A DNA stretch of 64,000 nt, from positions 1 through 64,000 of the forward strand of contig JAGWBR010000001.1 in the NCBI GenBank assembly GCA_021295785.1, given 5' to 3'. The notes under the pieces are model-generated. The model was not told the DNA's origin and ran no database searches. It saw nothing but the letters and a program-made list of their open reading frames with translations. Each line of letters starts with the position of its first letter. Within the stretch, counting starts at the first letter, position 1. The stretch is from Gemmatimonadota bacterium. Lineage in GTDB: Bacteria; Gemmatimonadota; Gemmatimonadetes; Palauibacterales; Palauibacteraceae. The position numbers and the translations under genes are program-made. This document shows positions 15,868 to 23,135 of the stretch, piece after piece.

Positions 15868-16575
15868 TCAGCTGTTCGCCGGCCAGCGAAGGCGGCGACT
15901 CCAGCGGTTTGCGGTCAACACAGCCAGCGCGACCACCGATGCCAGGGTCAGGGCCGGCCGCAGCCAATCGCCCAGGTCCGGCGCAGGCCCCCCGGCACCG
16001 TGGGTCAGTGCCTCTTTGAGAGGTCGGTAGGGGCTCCAGTCGGCCGCAAGCGTGTCCCAGCCCTGCCTGGGCGGGCGGAAGAAACCGGCCAGGTGAATCA
16101 GACCCAGCGACACCGCGGCCGAGGCCAGTGCCGCCTCGGCCAGTGACCGGACAGTGGCGGCGATGGCCGCTCCCAGGATGCCGGCCATGAGAAGTGCAGC
16201 CATCAGGGCCGCCAAGACGTGCATCGATGCGTTGATGCTGCCGGTGGCCGCCAGCAGCATCAAGGCCGCCGGGGCGAGTTGCCACGTATCGATCAGAACC
16301 GATGCAGCGGCCGATTCAAGTAACCAGCGGCGGGGACCGAGACCGGCGGCAAACATCTCTTCAAGCCATCCGCCGCGGGCATCACGCACAGTGGGGATGG
16401 CGGACCCGAACGCCCCGAAGAAAACCAGAAACACTCCGTATACCACCACCCGGTGGGGGGCGGCGGCGGGGCTCAGGGCCACCGGAGTCAGCAGCAAGAG
16501 GGGCACGGCCACGTTCCAGGCAAACAGCCGGCGTCGCCGCAGCGCGGTCAGCCACGCGAGGTGCCACGCGGTCAT
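15868..16575 (-). CDS. ABC-2/CcmB-like transporter permease
   Basis: The 235-residue protein has about six hydrophobic helices and the Arg-rich start common in ABC-2 permeases (MTAWHLAWLTALRRRRLFAWN). A cytoplasmic coupling segment (RDARGGWLEEMFAAG) is visible. The ATG at 16575 is chosen because it overlaps the stop of the ATPase gene by four bases; the longer frame upstream is unsupported. Size and topology fit CcmB-like or NatB-like exporters. The substrate is unknown. Position beside cytochrome genes makes a haem or redox-cofactor exporter attractive but unproven. The 154 bases downstream of the gene carry a small palindrome (GGCCTGTCAGGCC) and no recognisable gene. Confidence 0.75.
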   Translation of the reverse strand: MTAWHLAWLTALRRRRLFAWNVAVPLLLLTPVALSPAAAPHRVVVYGVFLVFFGAFGSAIPTVRDARGGWLEEMFAAGLGPRRWLLESAAASVLIDTWQLAPAALMLLAATGSINASMHVLAALMAALLMAGILGAAIAATVRSLAEAALASAAVSLGLIHLAGFFRPPRQGWDTLAADWSPYRPLKEALTHGAGGPAPDLGDWLRPALTLASVVALAVLTANRWSRRLRWPANS

Positions 16576-17522
16576 CGGTGGTCCGCCGTCCGGCGCCGGG
16601 CCAAGGGGTGCCCGGCCAGCGCCCGGAAGACGTCTGCCAGCGTGGGTGAACGGACTTCCACCGAACGAACCGATGCACCCGCGGCGAACAGTGTTTGGAG
16701 CACCGCGGGCAGGGCCTCCGGAGGTTCTCGGACGACCAACGTCATCACCGGGTAGCCTGCCTCGGTGTCCGGGCCGTCCGGGCCAACGGTGATTCCCGGA
16801 GGGAAGTTCTGGGCGATGCCGGTGGGCGGGGGGGGACCGTCGAACCAGATCTCGATCCGGTAACCGTCTTCTACCGTCGCCATAAGAGCATCCGGGGTGT
16901 CCGCGGCGATACACACACCACCGAACAGGAACGCGGTCCTGTCGCATTGATCGGCCGCGTACTCGGGATCGTGAGTGGAAAAAACAGTGGTGGCGCCCCC
17001 GTCGCGGCGATCTCTCAGGGCGGTTGCCAGCGCGTCCCGGGCACCCGGGTCCAGTCCCGAAAGCGGTTCATCCAGCAGTAGCAGATCTGGTTCGGCCGCG
17101 AAACCGGCCGCCAGGGCGGTCCGGCGGCGCATCCCCCGGGAATACACTCCGAAAGGGCGGTCCACGAAATCGTGCGCGGGGCCCAGTGCGGCCAGCCACT
17201 CGGCAGCACGTTCTCTGGCCCGGAGCGGCGCGACGCCGTGGAGGCGGAGCAGCGTCTCAACGTTCTCCCTCCCGCTCAGCCAGGGGCGGAGCGCCGGCTC
17301 GTCGGGTACCAGCCATGTCCGCAGTCCGGTCTTGGCGCGGCGCGGGAGCAAGCGCAGCAGGGTGGTCTTCCCGCAGCCGTTCGGCCCTAGAAGGCCCAGG
17401 TTCTCGCCCCGACGCACGCCAAGGTCCATACCGCTCAGGGCCGCGGTCCCGTCGGGGTAGGACCACCGCAGGTCCCTTACCTCCAGCAGCGGGGCTTCAG
17501 CCACCTGCGTCAGGGGGGACAA
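16572..17522 (-). CDS. ABC transporter ATP-binding protein
   Basis: The 316-residue protein has Walker A (GPNGCGKTT), Walker B (LLLLDEP) with D-loop (SGLDPG), and an H-loop (STHDPE). The signature motif is degenerate: YSRGM in place of LSGGQ, as in several CcmA- and NatA-like proteins. A C-terminal domain of about 90 residues after position 215 may be regulatory. The start is uncertain: TTG 17522 has a weak GAGG three bases upstream, while GTG 17504 overlaps the ferredoxin stop less. It pairs with the permease encoded directly downstream. Confidence 0.85.
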   Translation of the reverse strand: MSPLTQVAEAPLLEVRDLRWSYPDGTAALSGMDLGVRRGENLGLLGPNGCGKTTLLRLLPRRAKTGLRTWLVPDEPALRPWLSGRENVETLLRLHGVAPLRARERAAEWLAALGPAHDFVDRPFGVYSRGMRRRTALAAGFAAEPDLLLLDEPLSGLDPGARDALATALRDRRDGGATTVFSTHDPEYAADQCDRTAFLFGGVCIAADTPDALMATVEDGYRIEIWFDGPPPPTGIAQNFPPGITVGPDGPDTEAGYPVMTLVVREPPEALPAVLQTLFAAGASVRSVEVRSPTLADVFRALAGHPLARRRTADHR

Positions 17523-17769
17523 TTACCTCGCCATCTTCCCACACGGTGATGGCGTCAACGGGGCAGGATTCGCACGCCTTGAGGAAGATCTCCCGCGAGG
17601 ACCGCTCGGGGCCCGTGAAGACTGCCACTCCTTCCTCGTCAAGGTCGAAGGCTAGCGGCGCCTCCTCGATGCAGTCTCCGAAGCCGACACAGAGGTCGCG
17701 GTCAATTTCGGCGCGGAGGCCGTGAACCTCGCGCTCAATCAGCGGTTCGCCGCCTTCGGCAGGGCTCAC
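17497..17769 (-). CDS. Small ferredoxin
   Basis: The 90-residue protein matches the single-cluster ferredoxins of the Fer4_15/P450-associated type: Cys27-x5-Cys33 (CVGFGDC), then Cys69-Pro (SCPVDAI). An additional Cys66 gives a four-cysteine set (ACESCP), so the cluster could be [4Fe-4S] rather than [3Fe-4S]. GTG at 17769 is the start and overlaps the preceding stop as ATGTGA. It is the likely cytoplasmic electron donor for the radical SAM enzyme or another enzyme of this cluster; that pairing is inferred from operon position. Confidence 0.85.
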   Translation of the reverse strand: MSPAEGGEPLIEREVHGLRAEIDRDLCVGFGDCIEEAPLAFDLDEEGVAVFTGPERSSREIFLKACESCPVDAITVWEDGEVIVPPDAGG

Positions 17770-18215
17770 ATACCCTCCAAACCGAGGTCTGACCTGGCCT
17801 GGTCCATGACCGCGGGGGTCATCCGTGCGATCCCCCGTTCCCTGGCGTAGTCGTTGTAGATCTTCTTGACCATTCCCCGCACGAACGACGGCACCAGACC
17901 GAGGCGCTCCACCGCCTCGGGCGACCAGCGCACGGGGCCTGCCGGTGGCGTAGCAGGCTCCCGGTCCTCGAATGCGTCGTCGCGGCCGGCGGTCACACCT
18001 CCGCGGATCCCCTCAAACTCTGCCTGGGGGACCGTCCGCCCTCCTACCTTCACCCCGAGAGAGCTCACCAGCTGTGTCTCCATCGGATTGGCCAGCATGG
18101 CCGTCATTCGTTCGCATTTCGGGCACCGGAACACGGCGGCCAGCGTTCCATCACCCGGCGTCTGCCGTTCCTCGAAGGTCATCTGCCGGTCGCAGGGTAC
18201 GCACAGGAATTTCAT
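17766..18215 (-). CDS. Zinc-ribbon protein with PCP_red domain
   Basis: The 149-residue protein has a rubredoxin/zinc-ribbon-like N-terminus with Cys5-x2-Cys8 and Cys31-x2-Cys34. A flexible middle follows, then a C-terminal PCP_red-like domain (about residues 95-149; WSPEAVERLGLVPSFVRGMVKKIY) nearly identical in pattern to that of the radical SAM protein. The four cysteines could bind zinc or a simple iron centre. The gene overlaps the Mrp-type ATPase upstream and the ferredoxin downstream, each by four bases. Its function is unknown; the shared domain implies that it acts with the radical SAM and tandem stress proteins. Confidence 0.8.
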   Translation of the reverse strand: MKFLCVPCDRQMTFEERQTPGDGTLAAVFRCPKCERMTAMLANPMETQLVSSLGVKVGGRTVPQAEFEGIRGGVTAGRDDAFEDREPATPPAGPVRWSPEAVERLGLVPSFVRGMVKKIYNDYARERGIARMTPAVMDQARSDLGLEGM

Positions 18216-19183
18216 CCTCCCGACCCTCCCCGGGGATGTTCCAATCGGAGACGCTGCAGTTCCTCCTCCGTGCGCAGGGCCAGCTGGCGCACCAGATCTC
18301 GCACGCTGCCGGCAGCGCCTTTCCTATCCGTCCAGTCCTCGACTCGGCCACCGTCGGCCGCGGCCGCCAGACCAGAGTCAAGCGGCAGGGCCCCCAGGAC
18401 CGGCACTCCAAACCGTGCGGCAAGGGCATCGGCCTCTCCTCCCTCGTGCACACGGGTTATCTCTCCGCACTCCGAACACACAACGCCGCTCATGTTCTCG
18501 ATCAGCCCCGCCACCGGCGCGCTCCGCGCCCGGGCCAGGTCGAGAGAGCGGGCCACCGCGTCCCGGGCGGAGCGGCCGGGGGCCGTGACGACCACAACGC
18601 CGGTCAGGTCCGGCACCATCGCGTGCAGGTCAGCGAGGCGCGGTCCCCCGGGCGGCAGGTCAATCACCATGATGTCCAACCTTCCCCAGGCGGTATCGGC
18701 CAGAAATTCGCGGAGTGCCCGGCGTTCCTGAGCGCCCCGCCATATGTAGCCCGAATCGCGGGGCTCTCTCCAGGAAAGGGCGGCGTCTTGGTCCAGAATA
18801 AGCGACATGGACATGATCCGGACGTCACCGCTGGACCGCGCCGGTTCGATCCCTTCCGGCCCGACGGCCAGCCCGTCCCCATCAACCCCGAGCAGGTGCG
18901 CGGTGCTGGGACCGTTGAGGTCGGCATCCAGGAGCCCCGTTTTCATGCCCCGTCGGGCGAACGAGGCCGCCAGCAGAGCCGAAACCATGCTCTTTCCCAC
19001 TCCCCCCTTCCCGCTCATTACGGCCAGGGTCATCTGAACGGTGTGGAGGCGGACAGCGACGCGTCGGGCGGCCTCGGCGACCTGGTCCGGCAAATTGGAC
19101 TCGGCCTCGGCGACCTGATTGTAGGTCCTGATTTTGAGATTCAACGGGTCATCCCGGGTTTCCCTTGAGTGCTGCCCTCGCAA
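18212..19183 (-). CDS. Mrp/NBP35-type Fe-S carrier P-loop ATPase
   Basis: The protein has the deviant Walker A GKGGVGKS (residues 58-65), a LLDADLNGPSTAHLLG switch region and IDLPPG. A CxxC pair (VVCSECGE) usually bridges an Fe-S cluster between two subunits of Mrp/ApbC. These proteins carry [4Fe-4S] clusters to apo-targets. Here the ferredoxin, radical SAM and zinc-ribbon proteins of the same operon are obvious clients. The start is uncertain: TTG 19183 is the longest frame, TTG 19144 is possible. It is the first gene of the minus-strand block, divergent from the plus-strand pair; the 60-base gap must hold both promoters. Confidence 0.85.
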   Translation of the reverse strand: MRGQHSRETRDDPLNLKIRTYNQVAEAESNLPDQVAEAARRVAVRLHTVQMTLAVMSGKGGVGKSMVSALLAASFARRGMKTGLLDADLNGPSTAHLLGVDGDGLAVGPEGIEPARSSGDVRIMSMSLILDQDAALSWREPRDSGYIWRGAQERRALREFLADTAWGRLDIMVIDLPPGGPRLADLHAMVPDLTGVVVVTAPGRSARDAVARSLDLARARSAPVAGLIENMSGVVCSECGEITRVHEGGEADALAARFGVPVLGALPLDSGLAAAADGGRVEDWTDRKGAAGSVRDLVRQLALRTEEELQRLRLEHPRGGSGG

Positions 19184-19243
19184 CGGGCCGCGTTACGGGC
19201 GGAAGAATAGCGCCGGAGGGCCGTTCGGTGTAGTGTTTGCGCC

Positions 19244-19450
19244 ATGTCTGTCATCAGTTTTCACAGGTTTCTCATCTCGGTCGCGATACTCTTCTGCCTG
19301 GTGTTCGCGGCATGGGCACTGGTCACGGCGGGGGGGCGTGCCGGCCTCTCGGCGCTCGGTATCGGTTTTCTGACGGGGGGCGCTCTTCTGGCCTACTATC
19401 TGGCCAATTTGGAGAGATTTCTGGGCAAGGAGCACTCGCGCCGGGAGTGA
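19244..19450 (+). CDS. Small two-helix membrane protein
   Basis: The 68-residue protein has two hydrophobic helices (about 8-28 and 33-53) and a charged C-terminus (NLERFLGKEHSRRE). No family is recognised. It starts with ATG 19244, and its stop overlaps the GTG start of the next gene (GTGA), so the two are translationally coupled. With its partner it is one of only three plus-strand genes in the window. No good Shine-Dalgarno sequence is visible. Confidence 0.65.
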   Translation: MSVISFHRFLISVAILFCLVFAAWALVTAGGRAGLSALGIGFLTGGALLAYYLANLERFLGKEHSRRE

Positions 19451-20073
19451 GAAACCCGCCCGTCGTGGAGCGGATCCCGGTATGGCTGTACCCCGTCGGC
19501 GGGATGTTCATGGTCGCCATGGTGTTGCTGGTGGCGGCGTCCGTGTCCCGTCCCGAGGTGCCCGAGTTCGAGCCCACCGAGCTGGTGCCCCGTGGCGTGC
19601 CGTCAGGATGGGCAACCGACACGGTGACGATCGATGCGCGAAACGGGGCCGAGTGGGCCCTTTTCGATCTGGAGACCCGGTCGATGGTTGAGGCTCCGGC
19701 CGGTGACTGGGACCTGGCCGTAAAGCGATTCCACATGGTCACCAATGGCGGGCCCGGCCTTTCCGGTGCCGGTGGCGCGGCGTTGTTGGACGGGGGGTGG
19801 GATGCAGTGACCGAGGCCCCGGCCAGCGGTTACGCGGTAACAGCGGGTGCGCTGGGGGACGGCGCGACTCACCCGGTGCTGGATCACTGGTACGTGTATG
19901 GTTTCTTTTCGCACATTCTGACACCCGCGCCGTTGGTGTACGCCTTGCGCACCGCCGAAGGTCGGTACGCCAAGTTCAGGATTCTGGGTTACTACTGTCC
20001 CGGTGCCAATCCAGGCTGCATGACGATCGAATACGCTGTTCAGGGAGACGGGACTCGTCAACTGGCCCCCTGA
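19447..20073 (+). CDS. HmuY-like membrane-anchored protein
   Basis: The 208-residue protein starts at GTG 19447. It has one N-terminal membrane anchor (about residues 11-35) followed by an extracytoplasmic domain. The pattern WALFDLETRSMVEA, WDLAVKRFHMVTNGG and YAKFRILGYY resembles the HmuY family, whose founder is a haem-binding lipoprotein of Porphyromonas. The anchor is a transmembrane helix rather than a lipobox. Haem ligands cannot be assigned by eye. The 3' end overlaps the convergent hemC gene by 16 bases. Its location between hemC and the cytochrome cluster fits a haem-handling role, which is inference. Confidence 0.72.
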   Translation: MRNPPVVERIPVWLYPVGGMFMVAMVLLVAASVSRPEVPEFEPTELVPRGVPSGWATDTVTIDARNGAEWALFDLETRSMVEAPAGDWDLAVKRFHMVTNGGPGLSGAGGAALLDGGWDAVTEAPASGYAVTAGALGDGATHPVLDHWYVYGFFSHILTPAPLVYALRTAEGRYAKFRILGYYCPGANPGCMTIEYAVQGDGTRQLAP

Positions 20074-21098
20074 TCCCGCGCCCTGGCCACATACTCTCCA
20101 CCACCGGCCTCAAGTAGCTCCATGGCCGCGGCCCTCCCCAGAGCACCCGGGGCATCCGTGGAACCGGTCATGGCAGCCGTGCCCTTCAGAGACACTGCTG
20201 CCGGTGGGCCTCCGCCGACATCGTAGACGGCGGCTCGAATCGTCAACGTGGCCGGCCCGGTTCCCGCCGTGGCCGTTGTGTCCGTGTCCACCCTGGCCCG
20301 GGCGGCCACCGGAGTTCGGCAGTCAGCACCCAGGCCCGCCGCCAGGGCCCGTTCGGCGAGCACTTCGGCGCGAGTCTCCTCGTGGTCCAGGTGTGCCGCC
20401 GCTGCCCACACTTCTCGCCGTGACGGCAGGCACTGCACGGCCAGAGCGCCCTGCCCCGGAGCCGGCAACCACTCGGGCCCGAACGCGGCGGCGGGCCGGT
20501 CCACGCCAAGACGCCTCAGGCCAGTCAGGGCCAGGACAAGGGCGTCAAAACGCCCTTCGTCAAGCTTGCTTAGACGGGTGCCGACATTGCCCCGCACCGG
20601 CCTGATCTGAATGTCGGGTCGCGCCCGCGTGATCTGGCATTCGCGGCGAAGCGAAGAGGTTCCGATCACTGCCCCCCGCGGGAGCAGCCGCAGGAGCTCT
20701 TCACCCGACGCCGAACCCCCGCCGCCTCCAGTCTCCAGCCCACCGCGGGGTAGCACCAAAGCCTCGCGGCCCGTCTCGCGGCGACCTACGGCGGCCAACG
20801 TGGCATCAACGCTCTGGCCCGTGGGCAGGTCTTTCAGGGAATGGACGGCAATGTCGATGTCGCCGGCAGCCAGCGCCCGTTCAAGGTCTTCGGTGAAGAG
20901 CCCTTTCCTGCCGATCTCCGCCAGTGGTCGGTCCGGGATTCGGTCGCCGCACCCGTCCAGAAAACGGTAGGAAACCCGGAGCCCGGGAAGGGCCGCCCCA
21001 AGGCCGACCCCAACGATCTGGGCCTGCTTGCGCGCCAACGGGGATGCGCGCGCCCCGATGACAAGTTCACGCTCTCCGGGCCGGGGAGTGCTGCCCAG
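20058..21098 (-). CDS. hemC: Porphobilinogen deaminase, probable CTG start
   Basis: HemC polymerises four porphobilinogens into hydroxymethylbilane for haem synthesis. Visible hallmarks are the GARASPLARKQA N-terminus, HSLKDLPT, GTSSLRRECQ, VRGNVGTRL, and the cofactor-binding Cys in GADCRTPVAA. The first ATG/GTG/TTG in frame is TTG 21038, inside PLARK, which would remove the conserved Ile-Gly-Ala-Arg-Ala-Ser-Pro strand. CTG 21098 is preceded by GGGAG at eight bases and gives 346 residues, so I place the start there. A sequence error upstream is the alternative. The gene lies 52 bases beyond the antiporter operon. Confidence 0.9.
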   Translation of the reverse strand: MGSTPRPGERELVIGARASPLARKQAQIVGVGLGAALPGLRVSYRFLDGCGDRIPDRPLAEIGRKGLFTEDLERALAAGDIDIAVHSLKDLPTGQSVDATLAAVGRRETGREALVLPRGGLETGGGGGSASGEELLRLLPRGAVIGTSSLRRECQITRARPDIQIRPVRGNVGTRLSKLDEGRFDALVLALTGLRRLGVDRPAAAFGPEWLPAPGQGALAVQCLPSRREVWAAAAHLDHEETRAEVLAERALAAGLGADCRTPVAARARVDTDTTATAGTGPATLTIRAAVYDVGGGPPAAVSLKGTAAMTGSTDAPGALGRAAAMELLEAGGGEYVARARDQGAS

Positions 21099-21150
21099 GC
21101 CGGCTACTCCCGGATTGCGCGCGAGGGGGCCGGAACCATGAGCGGTATTG

Positions 21151-22848
21151 TCAGCGGACGAAATACAAGATCAGTAAGAAGGCCAGCAGAGCAGCTGCCC
21201 AAAGAACCGAGACGCTGGTGGACCAGGTTCGCTCCAACACCCCGCCGGGTCCCGTTCGCCGCTCCGCCGTCCTCACCACCCGGTTCGTGACGGCCATCCC
21301 GCTTCGCACCACCAAACCCCGCAGAGCCATCCCCGCACCGCCCAGGGACAGGGCGAAACGCCGCAAGGGTCGCCTCACAATCCAATCCACGTCCAGGTTC
21401 ACGGAACGCAGCTCCGGTGGATAGAGCCCGGTCAGTTTGAGCCCGCAGAACGCGAGTGCGGAGAAGAACAGAATTTGAATCTGACTTATTACATGTGCTG
21501 ACGTAAACGGCTGATAAGTAACTTCATACGGCAGGTTGGGGTACAGAAACAGCGTGGGCCAGATCCCGTTTACCATGCTGAGGACGGCGGCCACCGTCAT
21601 CGCGATCAACATGCTGCCGGGCGCTTCCTTCACCCTGATTCCTGAATCGTGCGAGAAAAACGCAAAGAACGGGATCTTGATCCCGGCATGGTGGAACACG
21701 CCGGCCGAAGCGAACAACAACATCAGCCACACCACGTCGTACCCCTCGTACAACGCGGCCCCCATCACGAGAGACTTGCTGACGAAACCGCTGAAAAGTG
21801 GGAAAGCCGAAATCGAGGCCGCCCCGACCATGCAGAGCCCGGCGGTTTTGGGCATCGACTTGTAAAGCCCGCCCAGGTCGCTGCCGTTGATGTTCCCCGT
21901 CCGGTACAGCACGGCCCCCATCGACATGAACAGGAGACCCTTGAACAACACATCGTTGAAGGCGTGGGCCACTGCCCCGTTTACGGCCAGCTCGGTGCCA
22001 ATCCCGATTCCGCATACCATGAACCCCAGCTGGTTGATCATGCTGTATCCGAGCACCCGGCGGAGGTCGTTCTCGATCACGGCGTAGAAAATCGGGAACG
22101 ATGTCATGGCCGCGCCGACCCATACCAACACGTCTTCCCCGGCGAAACCGCGGGCCAGCGCGTAGACAGCGACCTTGGTGGTGAACGCGCTCAGGAACAC
22201 GGCACCGCTGAAGGTCGATTCAGGATATGCGTCGGTAAGCCAAGTGTGCAGCATGGGGAAGGCGGCCTTGATTCCGAAGGCCAGCATGATCAACCATCCG
22301 CCGGGAGAATCCAGGCCGATGTCTCCGAATGAGACCGATCCGGCGGCGTCGGCATAAACCAGGATTCCAACCAACAACAGGGCTCCCGAGCCGACTTGAG
22401 CTACCAGGTAGCGCATACCTGCCCTGAACGCGCGCTCGCCGGCACGGGCCCACACCAGGAAAACCGAGCTGACGGCCAGTATTTCCCAGAACACGAACAG
22501 GGTAATGAGATCGCCGGCCTGGACCGCGCCCACCGCGGCCCCGGCATAAACCAGCGCAACGGGATGTTCGATATTTCTGGGTGAGCGCAGGGCGAAAATG
22601 AGCCCGATGAACGCCGCGATGTGGAACAACCACCCAAACAACCTGCTCAGCCCGTCGATCCTGACCAGAGTCATATCGTAGCCGAACAGCGTGGTCTTGC
22701 CGAATTCCGTGTCTCCCATTGACAGGACCAGAGCCAGCCCGGCCAGTGGCAACGCCAGCACGTAGGCGGTCCTGAGCCGACCGCGCAGCAGGGGCACCAG
22801 TACGGCCCCCAGAATCATGACGGCGGCCGGGGGGATGCTACTCATCAT
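21151..22848 (-). CDS. Mrp antiporter large subunit D-like (third copy)
   Basis: The 565-residue membrane protein belongs to the MrpD/NuoLMN ion-translocating family. Conserved features include a helix-5-type glutamate in LFVFWEILAVSS, a charged helix with lysine in FGIKAAFPMLHTWLTDAYPE, and a channel lysine in FTTKVAVYAL. A further His lies in GAVAHAFNDVLFKGLLFM. The C-terminus is longer than usual, with an amphipathic, Arg-rich stretch and one more helix. It ends the antiporter operon and overlaps the preceding small gene by 11 bases. Three such subunits in one operon are more than the two of a standard Mrp complex. Confidence 0.88.
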   Translation of the reverse strand: MMSSIPPAAVMILGAVLVPLLRGRLRTAYVLALPLAGLALVLSMGDTEFGKTTLFGYDMTLVRIDGLSRLFGWLFHIAAFIGLIFALRSPRNIEHPVALVYAGAAVGAVQAGDLITLFVFWEILAVSSVFLVWARAGERAFRAGMRYLVAQVGSGALLLVGILVYADAAGSVSFGDIGLDSPGGWLIMLAFGIKAAFPMLHTWLTDAYPESTFSGAVFLSAFTTKVAVYALARGFAGEDVLVWVGAAMTSFPIFYAVIENDLRRVLGYSMINQLGFMVCGIGIGTELAVNGAVAHAFNDVLFKGLLFMSMGAVLYRTGNINGSDLGGLYKSMPKTAGLCMVGAASISAFPLFSGFVSKSLVMGAALYEGYDVVWLMLLFASAGVFHHAGIKIPFFAFFSHDSGIRVKEAPGSMLIAMTVAAVLSMVNGIWPTLFLYPNLPYEVTYQPFTSAHVISQIQILFFSALAFCGLKLTGLYPPELRSVNLDVDWIVRRPLRRFALSLGGAGMALRGLVVRSGMAVTNRVVRTAERRTGPGGVLERTWSTSVSVLWAAALLAFLLILYFVR

Positions 22849-23131
22849 CGTAGTATTCCTCGCGCCGCATCAAGACCTTGCGCATCTCGCGAGCAACGAG
22901 CACCAGGAGCACGCAGGCCACGAATCCGTAGAACGCGTAGAAACCCGGGAACCCCTCCCAGCCGCGTTCGGGGTGTCGCAGTTCGTGTGCGCCCGCCATG
23001 CCCTGAATCCAGCTCACGATGTCCAGGGCGAACACGACCGCGCAGACTGCATACAGCCCGTAAATGACCCGCTTGACGTTGCGCGGGTTGTCGAATACGC
23101 CCGGTTTTTCGTTCTGGTCGTGGTTTGCCAT
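22838..23131 (-). CDS. Small two-helix protein inside antiporter operon
   Basis: The 97-residue protein has two hydrophobic helices (about residues 24-44 and 63-82). They are separated by a Gly/Trp-rich loop (HPERGWEGFPGFYAFYGF), and the tail is strongly acidic (EEYYDDE). No standard Mrp subunit has this shape. It lies between two MrpD-like genes, four bases after one and overlapping the other, so it is probably a structural accessory subunit of the antiporter. I cannot name a family. Confidence 0.75.
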   Translation of the reverse strand: MANHDQNEKPGVFDNPRNVKRVIYGLYAVCAVVFALDIVSWIQGMAGAHELRHPERGWEGFPGFYAFYGFVACVLLVLVAREMRKVLMRREEYYDDE

Positions 23132-23135
23132 CGCT

